DNA from: 2-02-FULL-43-11-A sp964477065
GTDB lineage: Bacteria; Patescibacteriota; Microgenomatia; UBA1406; HO2-37-13b
Direction of reading: 5' to 3'
Assembly (NCBI GenBank): GCA_964477065.1
Contig: CAYZCU010000011.1
Coordinates: forward strand, 1 to 26,329
DNA: 26,329 bases
The position numbers and the translations under genes were made by a program. Shown here in pieces: positions 8,488 through 15,186 of this stretch. Numbering within the stretch: position 1 is the stretch's first letter; each line of letters opens with the position of its first letter. The notes below the pieces were generated by a model. That model ran no database searches. It saw only the letters and a list, made by a program, of their open reading frames with translations, and was not told the DNA's origin.

Positions 8488-9554
8488 AGCATTTTACGAA
8501 CTATTCTCTCAAAGAGCACAATACCCTCAAAATCGATGTAAAGTGCGATGATCTGTATATCGTCGAAACGATTGAGGATGTGAAAGAGCTTGCTCAGCTG
8601 GAAGCAATGAGATCAGGGAACTATATGCTTCTTGGGGATGGTGCGAACGTGCTTTTTACGCAGGATTATCATGGAACGATAGTTTTGATAGCTCTGACAG
8701 ACATCAAAGTCATTTCTGAAAGTGATACAGATGTCGTGATTGAAGCAGATGCGGGGACTTCATGGCATGAGCTTGTGAAATATACGGTCGATCATGGGTG
8801 GGGAGGCATTGAAAACATGGCCCTTATCCCTGGGAAAGTAGGCGCTTCGCCGGTTGGAAACATCGCAGCGTATGGACAAAATTTTTCCGATGTTTGTGAA
8901 AGTGTACAGATTTTGAGATGTGCAACTGGGGAAATCACGTATATGGATGCTCAATCCTGTGCCTTCACCTATCGTGACAGTATTTTTAAGCACGAACTCA
9001 AAGGGAAAGCTATTATCCTATCTGTTCGCCTACGTCTACATAAGAACCCAATGGTGAATAGTGAGTATTGGTCAAAAAAGCATGGCTCTGTTGGCGATAT
9101 GCTTGCTCAAAAAGGCCCAGGACCCTATACCATTCGCGATGTTTTTGATGCTATATGTGCTCTGCGAATGTCGAAGTTTCCGGACATGGAAGCGCTTGGC
9201 ACTGCTGGAAGCTTCTTCACGAATCCAATCGTTACCCAGGAGCAGTTAGCGCATATTTTGAAACTCGTACCCAATGTCCAATACTATCCTGTTGAGGACT
9301 TACGATATATCGACAATACTCAGCTCACACATGAAAAACATGTCAAGATTGCTGCCGGAGAGATACTTGATGCGGGTATGGGGTATAAGGGGTTATGGAT
9401 TGGTAATGTTGGGCTTTTTGAGAAGCATGCACTTGTTCTTGTGACGAATGGTAAGGCCACAGGTGCCGAGGTCGATGCATTTGCGAAAAAAATTGAAAAG
9501 GACTTTTTTGAGTATTGTGGTGTTGAGTTGAAGCGAGAAGTTATCACAATTTAG
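8484..9554 (+). CDS. murB: UDP-N-acetylenolpyruvoylglucosamine reductase (type I MurB)
   Basis: The 356-aa flavoprotein reduces UDP-GlcNAc-enolpyruvate to UDP-MurNAc with NADPH. An FAD-binding LLGDGANVLF near residue 49, the ENMALIPGKVGASPVGNI block, TYRDSIFKHE (Y163, R164), the catalytic serine in GSFFTNP (S243) and a C-terminal glutamate (E352) match type I MurB of the E. coli kind, which keeps the Tyr loop. It overlaps murC by 4 nt. Its TAG stop forms the last three bases of an 8-bp CTAG-type repeat unit, so the array begins inside the end of this gene. Confidence 0.94.
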   Translation: MKHFTNYSLKEHNTLKIDVKCDDLYIVETIEDVKELAQLEAMRSGNYMLLGDGANVLFTQDYHGTIVLIALTDIKVISESDTDVVIEADAGTSWHELVKYTVDHGWGGIENMALIPGKVGASPVGNIAAYGQNFSDVCESVQILRCATGEITYMDAQSCAFTYRDSIFKHELKGKAIILSVRLRLHKNPMVNSEYWSKKHGSVGDMLAQKGPGPYTIRDVFDAICALRMSKFPDMEALGTAGSFFTNPIVTQEQLAHILKLVPNVQYYPVEDLRYIDNTQLTHEKHVKIAAGEILDAGMGYKGLWIGNVGLFEKHALVLVTNGKATGAEVDAFAKKIEKDFFEYCGVELKREVITI

Positions 9555-9706
9555 AAACCTAGAAACCTAGAAACCTAGAAACCTAGAAACCTAGTAACCT
9601 AGTAACCTAGTAATCTGGTAAACTAGAGATCTAGAAACCTAGAGATCTAGAAATCTAGTGATCAGGGAACCTAAATGTCTAGATATCTAGTTTTCTAATT
9701 TTCTAA
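9547..9706 (+). repeat. CTAG array 1: 8-bp degenerate tandem repeat, consensus NNAYCTAG
   Basis: Nineteen contiguous 8-bp units in exact phase fill 9555-9706. The first five are identical (AAACCTAG); later ones include TAACCTAG, AGATCTAG, AAATCTAG, TGATCAGG, ATATCTAG and TTTTCTAA. One further unit (9547-9554) overlaps the murB stop codon. Only 4 nt separate the last unit from the next ATG (9711). The period is not a multiple of 3 and the array contains many stops, so it is non-coding. The whole murB-to-next-gene spacer is repeat, with no room for a conventional ribosome binding site. Confidence 0.95.
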
Positions 9707-9710
9707 AACT

Positions 9711-9932
9711 ATGGGCACATTAATTGAAGCAAAAGGCAAATTTTCCAGACCAAGTCAACCAATGACTCGTCCAGATTTGGATACAAGACTTACACCGCGA
9801 GTTGAACCACGTTTGGAAGATATTCCAGGAGCAGATGGGATGAGCCCTCATGACTTGATGACTGCATTGCGAAGACTTGGATATGAAGGTGGGAAAGGTC
9901 CAGAACGAATAATTCCATTTCATCAAAAATAA
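9711..9932 (+). CDS. Hypothetical 73-aa protein between CTAG array and murA
   Basis: I do not recognise this protein. It is small, basic, proline-rich and probably disordered in its N-terminal half (residues 1-40, many P, R and T), followed by a possible short helix (MSPHDLMTALRRLGYEG, about 44-60). There are no membrane segments and no cysteines. The ATG at 9711 lies directly behind the repeat array; ATG 9762 is an alternative start. The stop is followed by T and the murA ATG, the same TAATATG junction seen between genuine genes of this cluster, which supports it being translated. It may be a lineage-specific protein cotranscribed with murA; the function is unknown. Confidence 0.6.
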   Translation: MGTLIEAKGKFSRPSQPMTRPDLDTRLTPRVEPRLEDIPGADGMSPHDLMTALRRLGYEGGKGPERIIPFHQK

Positions 9933-9933
9933 T

Positions 9934-11237
9934 ATGCATGAAGACGCTTTTATTGTCCGCGGTGGTCAGCCTCTGAAAGGGACTGTTCGCTTGTCTGGCG
10001 CAAAAAACATTGCGTCAAAGATAATGATTGCATCTCTTCTCTTTGATGAACCTGTGCATGTTCATAATATCCCTCACCTGAAAGATGTCCTTGAGCTTAC
10101 CCATGTCATAAATGCTTCTGGAGCTCAGATCTCCCTTGAAAAAGGGGAGTGTGTGATAGATCCACGTACGATGAATTCACATGAAGTTGACCTCTTGCAT
10201 AGCTCTAAAATCAGAGTATCCTTTATGCTTTTTGCACCATTTTTGAAGAAATTTGGTAAGGCGCGCATCCCAAACCCAGGAGGGTGTCGCATAGGTGCGC
10301 GACCGATTGATCGTATGATCGCACTCATCGAGTCTTTTGGCGTCACAACTCAGTATGATTCTACAACGGGTTATTATGATGCGACGGTGAAGGGTGAAGC
10401 GCTGGTTGGTACGGACTTTACATTTTCTAAAAAAACTCACACGGGGACAGAGTTGGCCATCATGTGTGCCACTGTTGCCCAAGGTGATTCAATTATCCGA
10501 AATGTCGCACTCGAACCCGAAATTGACGATCTGATTCAGTTTTTAAACAATGCTGGAGCGCACATTNNNNNNNNNNTGCTCCGCTTACGCCATACTCGAT
10601 TGCATGTGATCGAAATAATGCCGTGACATATGCTATTTTTGCCCTTGCAACAGGGGGAGATGTAACTGTCGAGGGTGCTCAAGCATCTCAACTGGGCGTC
10701 TTTCTCAAGTATCTTGATCAAGCTGGTGCAGGCTATGAAGTGCACGACTCGTCAATCAGATTTTTTTCCAAAGGGCCACTCAAACCAACAGATGTGACAA
10801 CAGTTCCCGAGCCTGGATTTATGACAGATTGGCAAGCTCCGTGGGCAGTGCTGATGACGCAAGCAGAGGGCGTTTCAACAATCCATGAGACAGTCTTTGA
10901 AAATCGATTTGGTTATGCACAAGAATTGAATAAGTTAGGAGCGCATATCGAATTTTACCGACCACAGGTGGATGATCCTCAGAAAACGTATCAATTTGAT
11001 ATCCATGATATGCAGGCTTTCGAATCTGAATACCAAGGTATTCGTATCAAAGGGCCAACGAAGTTGCACGGCGGTGTGATGCATGTCACCGATATGCGTG
11101 CTGGAGCAACATTACTCATTGGGGCATGTTTGGCCCAAGGTGAAAGTGTCGTCATTGGCGCAACAGAAGTTGACAGAGGGTATGACGATATTGAAGAAAA
11201 ATTGACTGCAATCGGTGCAGACATCAAGCGTGTGTGA
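9934..11237 (+). CDS. murA: UDP-N-acetylglucosamine 1-carboxyvinyltransferase (interrupted by assembly gap)
   Basis: MurA transfers enolpyruvate from PEP to UDP-GlcNAc, the first committed peptidoglycan step. The N-terminal half (9934-10566) has SGAKN (K24, N25) and the PEP-reactive cysteine C118 in PGGCRIGARP, the residue alkylated by fosfomycin. The C-terminal half (from about 10578, frame 0 modulo 3) continues with DRNNAVTYAIF, the TDWQAP aspartate, TVFENRFGYAQEL and DRGYDDIEEKL. Ten Ns (10567-10576) separate the halves and the frame differs across them. Comparison with the E. coli enzyme suggests about 14 missing residues, and the true gap length should be 2 modulo 3 (for example 41 or 44 nt). 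The gene is therefore probably intact. The start is TAA T ATG with no Shine-Dalgarno sequence. Confidence 0.93.
10567..10576. other. Assembly gap (10 N) inside murA
   Basis: This is a run of ten Ns. The MurA alignment is continuous in content but shifts frame here, so the run is a placeholder for an unresolved short segment (estimated at roughly 40 nt) and not a true frameshift. Confidence 0.97.
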
Positions 11238-11248
11238 TAGTATAGTGC

Positions 11249-12379
11249 ATGTCTGACCGAGTAAAATTCCTCCTCATATGTATTCGTTTTGAACTTGTGC
11301 TCCTCGTTGGCATGTCGGGAAGCCTCCTCCCTTCTATTGATCTCACATTCCCCTATCTTGATAAGCTTGTTTCATCAGGATTGCCACGCTGGCTCTATTC
11401 ATGGGGGAATTTTGATGGTGTCCACTATATCGGTATCGCTATGCAAGGCTATCATGAATTTGATCAAGCCTTTTTCCCTGTGTATCCGATGCTTATTCGA
11501 GCGCTTGAGACGTATATACACTCCTATGTGTTGTCTGGATTGCTTATATCGTCTATCAGCTTTGCTGGAGCAGTGTTTATTCTGTATCGCTTGATGTGTG
11601 CACATTGGGGAGAGCGAGTGGCGGTATGGTCAACTCTTTTTCTACTCACAAGTCCGACAGCATTTTACTTCAGTGCAATCTATACAGAAAGCCTTTTTCT
11701 ATTCTTACTTGTAGGGAGTATCTATGCAGGGTATAAGCGGGATTATGTTTTGGCAAGCATGCTGGGTGTCATTGCAGGTTTGACGCGAATCCAGGGGATA
11801 CTTCTCATCTGTGCATTTATCGGGATTCTTTGGATGCATGAAGGGACAGTTCAGTTTCTGCGTAAGCATGTATATCTGATTATCAGTCCAGCTAGTGGAC
11901 TGGGTATGTATATGGTATATCTGTGGAGGACGGTGCATGATCCCTTCTATTTTTTGACTGCGCAGGCATCATTTGGAGCGCAACGATCAGCACATCTGAT
12001 ACTTCTTCCACAGGTGTATGTACGATATCTACGAATTTTTATGACAGCTGATTATTCATGGGCCTATCTTATTGCAGGTTTTGAGTTCATATCTATGACA
12101 GTGGGGCTCATCTGTGGAGGGGTGCTCCTGTGGCGAGCCTATACATCCCGAGATTGGTTTGGAGGAGGAATTGGTGGTATGAGCCTGATGATGCTTCTTA
12201 TGCCTGCGCTGACAGGTACATTTTCATCCGTCCCACGGTATGGGCTTATGGCACTTGCTACGTATATTGTCTGTGCACAGATTCAGTCAAAAAATGTTCG
12301 CCTGAGTCTGCTCGTTTTGAGCACTCTAGCTCAAATTGCGGGAATCATGGCATTTATGCAGGGGCGATTTATCTCATGA
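11249..12379 (+). CDS. PIG-V-like (GT76-type) polytopic mannosyltransferase family protein
   Basis: This 376-aa integral membrane protein has roughly 8-10 hydrophobic segments. It carries the GT-C style signature of the PIG-V family near the N-terminus: WGNFDGVHYIGIAMQGY (residues 52-68, with the Asp on the extracytoplasmic loop), then FFPVYP (75-80), and later SPTAFYFSAIYTESLFLF. Eukaryotic PIG-V adds mannose to GPI; bacterial homologues are uncharacterised or use polyprenyl-phosphate sugars. The placement between murA and the lipid kinase gene suggests glycosylation of a cell surface polymer or of surface proteins, but the substrate is unknown. The ATG follows the murA stop by 11 nt; the intervening GATAGTATAGTGC contains a -10-like TAGTAT. 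Confidence 0.78.
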   Translation: MSDRVKFLLICIRFELVLLVGMSGSLLPSIDLTFPYLDKLVSSGLPRWLYSWGNFDGVHYIGIAMQGYHEFDQAFFPVYPMLIRALETYIHSYVLSGLLISSISFAGAVFILYRLMCAHWGERVAVWSTLFLLTSPTAFYFSAIYTESLFLFLLVGSIYAGYKRDYVLASMLGVIAGLTRIQGILLICAFIGILWMHEGTVQFLRKHVYLIISPASGLGMYMVYLWRTVHDPFYFLTAQASFGAQRSAHLILLPQVYVRYLRIFMTADYSWAYLIAGFEFISMTVGLICGGVLLWRAYTSRDWFGGGIGGMSLMMLLMPALTGTFSSVPRYGLMALATYIVCAQIQSKNVRLSLLVLSTLAQIAGIMAFMQGRFIS

Positions 12380-12409
12380 TTTTTGTATACTATCCGTACG
12401 TATCAATGA

Positions 12410-12415
12410 TATACT
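12410..12415 (+). promoter_or_regulatory. -10 element before the lipid kinase gene
   Basis: TATACT ends 9 nt before the ATG at 12425. No convincing -35 is seen. A start about 7 nt downstream would leave a leader of only about 2-3 nt. Confidence 0.5.
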
Positions 12416-12424
12416 GAAAACAAT

Positions 12425-12784
12425 ATGCTGCATCACATTCGCCGACATACCATATCTTTAAAGCATGCACTGGATGGTATCACGTGGGCCTATCGGACAC
12501 AACCAAACTATCGAGTCCATGTGTTGGTGACAATTGCGGTTGTCATTGCAGGGATATTTTTCAATCTCTCTGCCCTTGAATGGGCACTTATCGTGGGGAC
12601 AATAGCGATGGGGCTAGTTATCGAAACGCTCAATACAGCTATCGAGTCTGTTGCTGATGCTATTACGCGTGACTGGAAAGAAGAAATCAAAATTGCCAAG
12701 GATGTATCAGCGGCAGCAATGCTCACGTTTGCCATTGGTGCATGTCTCGTAGCAGGTTTAGTATTTATCCCCAAAATGTTGTAA
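12425..12784 (+). CDS. dgkA: Undecaprenol kinase / diacylglycerol kinase family protein
   Basis: The 119-aa protein has three predicted membrane helices and the family motifs ETLNTAIES (67-75) and AKDVSAAAML (91-100), which carry the metal- and ATP-binding residues of prokaryotic DgkA-type kinases. In Gram-positive-like organisms this family phosphorylates undecaprenol. Placement directly before mraY, which uses undecaprenyl phosphate, favours undecaprenol kinase over diacylglycerol kinase, but sequence alone does not decide. It has its own -10 element and is followed by T and the mraY ATG (TAA T ATG). Confidence 0.88.
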   Translation: MLHHIRRHTISLKHALDGITWAYRTQPNYRVHVLVTIAVVIAGIFFNLSALEWALIVGTIAMGLVIETLNTAIESVADAITRDWKEEIKIAKDVSAAAMLTFAIGACLVAGLVFIPKML

Positions 12785-12785
12785 T

Positions 12786-13823
12786 ATGGCGATCTATCTC
12801 TTTGGATTTTTTCTCTCATTTATTCTCAATGCCGCTTTGTTTGTCCCGTTTATTGACTTGTTGTACCATCTGAAATTTCAGCGTGCAGATCAAAAAACAC
12901 TTGATGCATTTAACAAGCGCACTCCTATTTATGATTCATTTCATAAACACAAGGCAGGAACTCCTGTTGGCGGAGGAATACTGATTATTCTCAGCACGGT
13001 ATTCCTCTTTTCGTTTTACATGTTTTTGTATGTCATTCTCAATAAAGATATCATTTCAAACTTTCAAAGTATTGGTTCTGAAATCAAAATTCTTCTGTTC
13101 ACGTTTATATCCTTCTCATTTCTTGGTTTATATGATGATCTCAAAAAGATTTTTAAGTGGAAAAGCGATACATTTTTTGGTCTTCGACTCAGGCATAAAT
13201 TGTATATTGAAATTGGACTTGCGCTTGTAGCGGCTTGGTGGATGTATGCAGAGCTTCATATTAGCTTTATCAATGTTCCTTATTTTGGTGTATATGATAT
13301 AGCATGGCTGTTTGTCCCGTTTGCGACATTTGTTATCGTGGCATTTGCCAATGCAGTCAATATCACAGATGGGCTTGATGGACTCGCGGGAGGTACATTG
13401 CTGATTACGCTTCTTGCCTTTTGGGTCATTTCAATTGCAATTTTAGACACGCCACTTTTGATATTTATTGCTGTGCTTGCAGGAGGACTTGCGGCATTTT
13501 TGTATTTTAATATTTACCCGGCACGACTGTGGATGGGGGATACAGGAGCACTTGCCTTTGGCGCAACGTTTGCAATTATTGGACTTCTGCTGGGTAAAGT
13601 TTTTGCACTGACGATTATCGGCGGTGTTTTTGTCATTGAAATTACGTCTTCGTTTATTCAGCTCATGTCTAAAAAATTCAGAGGAAAGAAAATCTTACCT
13701 GTTGCCCCGATTCATCTCTGGATGCAATTGCGCGGTTGGGAAGAGCCAAAGATCGTCATGCGTGCATGGCTCCTTGCACTGCTGTTTGCGATGTTTGGGT
13801 TAATGATTGCCTTCATGAAGTGA
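12786..13823 (+). CDS. mraY: Phospho-N-acetylmuramoyl-pentapeptide-transferase (MraY)
   Basis: The 345-aa polytopic protein of the polyprenyl-phosphate HexNAc-1-P transferase family has KAGTPVGGG (56-64), the YDDLKK aspartates D117-D118, the NAVNITDGLDGLAGG block (189-203) and the WMGDTGALAFG segment. It makes lipid I from UDP-MurNAc-pentapeptide and undecaprenyl phosphate at the inner membrane face. The C-terminal MraY signature normally reads PIHHHFELKGW; here it is P308-I-H-L-W-M-Q-L-R-G-W318, so two of three histidines are replaced. WecA-type transferases are the alternative, but the GWEEPKIVMRAW tail and the dcw context support MraY. The start is TAA T ATG. Confidence 0.88.
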   Translation: MAIYLFGFFLSFILNAALFVPFIDLLYHLKFQRADQKTLDAFNKRTPIYDSFHKHKAGTPVGGGILIILSTVFLFSFYMFLYVILNKDIISNFQSIGSEIKILLFTFISFSFLGLYDDLKKIFKWKSDTFFGLRLRHKLYIEIGLALVAAWWMYAELHISFINVPYFGVYDIAWLFVPFATFVIVAFANAVNITDGLDGLAGGTLLITLLAFWVISIAILDTPLLIFIAVLAGGLAAFLYFNIYPARLWMGDTGALAFGATFAIIGLLLGKVFALTIIGGVFVIEITSSFIQLMSKKFRGKKILPVAPIHLWMQLRGWEEPKIVMRAWLLALLFAMFGLMIAFMK

Positions 13824-13824
13824 T

Positions 13825-15186
13825 ATGGTTCCAAAGCCAAAAGCATTTTTCTTCACCACATACACTGCGGATTGGGACACAGGCACGCTGACTTTTTCAT
13901 ACAGGACTGAGCTAGAGGATGGAATACGACATGATTTTACAGAAACACTCCAAATTCCTGGAACAATTGATCGTTCCAGAGCCGAGCATCCGAGTGTCCT
14001 ACGAGTCTGTGAAATGATTCACATGACCTTGGGGGTCAGCTATTTCAAAATGTTTGGACCGACTGAAATCATACATCCCTATGCATTTTCACCTGAGCAG
14101 GCTCGCTATTGGGAACTCCTCTATACGCAAGGGCTTGGAGAGTATTATTATACGAATCAGCTGGACTTTGAGGGGCTCGTCCACGTTGCGTCAACAGGCA
14201 CATCTGAGATAGATACACTTCTTCCCCTTCGCGATCGAGCACTAATCCTGCATGGTGGAGGGAAAGATTCTATTGTTTCAGTTGAAATTGCCAAGAAGGC
14301 GGGGATTGATTTTGATCTTTTCGCAATCAATGAATATGACATCCAAAAGTCAGTTGCAGAGGTCATTGGCAAGCAAACATGCTCGGTAAAGCGAACTGTC
14401 GATCAGCATATGATCGACTTAAATAAAGAGGGGAATGTGTACAATGGGCATGTCCCCATTTCTGCAGTATACGCATCTGTCGCCTTTTTGTATGCTCTGC
14501 TTTTTGATTATGCCTATGTGGTCGTCTCAAATGAGCGAAGTGCCGTCTATGGCAATGTCCAGTACAAAGGCATGATGGTTAATCACCAATGGTCCAAATC
14601 GCAAGAATTTGAATCTGTAACGCGGGCATACCTCGCTGGTATCACTGGAAAACAGCTCGAATTTTTCTCATTGTTGCGTCCCCTTTACGAGATACGGATT
14701 GCTCAGCTGTTTTCTCGATTCCCACAGTATTTTGAGGTGTTTTCAAGTAGCAATCATAACTTTACGATTGACCAGTCGGGTAAAAAAAGACGATGGAATA
14801 CTGACTTTTCCAAAGGAAAGGTTGAGTTTGTGTGGGCACTTTTGAGTGCGTATCTCCCGAAAGATGACATGCTTCGTATTTTTGAAGAAGATATTTACTC
14901 ACGTCTTGATTGCCTGGAAAAGTTTCAGGAGCTTCTTGGTATGAAAGATATCAAACCGCTTGATTGTGTTGGAACACCTGAAGAAATGATTGTCGCGATG
15001 TATCACTGTATGCAACGGGGTGAGTGGAATGATACCCCAATTATGCGCTATTTTATTGAAACAGTTTTACCTCTCAAACAAGAGCAGATTGACGATTTTA
15101 TCACGGAGTGCATGTCGTATGATGATGACTCACATATCCCTGCTGTATTCACGTCAGCACTCTCTGCTATACTAAAGGAATTGTGA
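13825..15186 (+). CDS. murL: UDP-N-acetylmuramoyl-L-alanyl-L-glutamate epimerase (MurL)
   Basis: The 453-aa protein matches the MurL family first characterised in Xanthomonas, which epimerises the terminal L-Glu of UDP-MurNAc-L-Ala-L-Glu to D-Glu in an ATP-dependent way. Visible signatures are HGGGKDSIVSVEIA (143-156), NGHVPISAVYASVAF (207-221), VVVSNERSAVYGN (232-244), VNHQWSKSQEFE (252-263), FFSLLRPLYEIRIAQLF (280-296) and SSSNHNF (307-313). I recall family members having a Cys in the last motif (SCN) and a following WCxxCxKC; here these positions read SSSN and WNTDFSKGK, so the cysteines are lost. It starts one base after the mraY stop and overlaps murD (GTGA), which fits direct partnership with that ligase. 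Confidence 0.85.
   Translation: MVPKPKAFFFTTYTADWDTGTLTFSYRTELEDGIRHDFTETLQIPGTIDRSRAEHPSVLRVCEMIHMTLGVSYFKMFGPTEIIHPYAFSPEQARYWELLYTQGLGEYYYTNQLDFEGLVHVASTGTSEIDTLLPLRDRALILHGGGKDSIVSVEIAKKAGIDFDLFAINEYDIQKSVAEVIGKQTCSVKRTVDQHMIDLNKEGNVYNGHVPISAVYASVAFLYALLFDYAYVVVSNERSAVYGNVQYKGMMVNHQWSKSQEFESVTRAYLAGITGKQLEFFSLLRPLYEIRIAQLFSRFPQYFEVFSSSNHNFTIDQSGKKRRWNTDFSKGKVEFVWALLSAYLPKDDMLRIFEEDIYSRLDCLEKFQELLGMKDIKPLDCVGTPEEMIVAMYHCMQRGEWNDTPIMRYFIETVLPLKQEQIDDFITECMSYDDDSHIPAVFTSALSAILKEL
15165..15173 (+). promoter_or_regulatory. Extended -10 element before murD
   Basis: TGCTATACT matches an extended -10 (TGnTATAmT), inside the end of murL and ending 9 nt before the murD GTG. AAGGA (15175-15179) between the two could act as a ribosome site when the gene is translated from a longer operon transcript. 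No -35 is seen. Confidence 0.5.

Noticed and set aside
9547..9706. The tandem array as a CRISPR
   Set aside because: Units are 8 bp, contiguous and degenerate, with no unique spacers and no cas genes nearby.
9934..11237. murA as a true pseudogene or programmed frameshift
   Set aside because: The frame change falls exactly at a run of Ns, and all catalytic residues (K24, C118, the TDWQAP Asp and the final Arg region) are intact.
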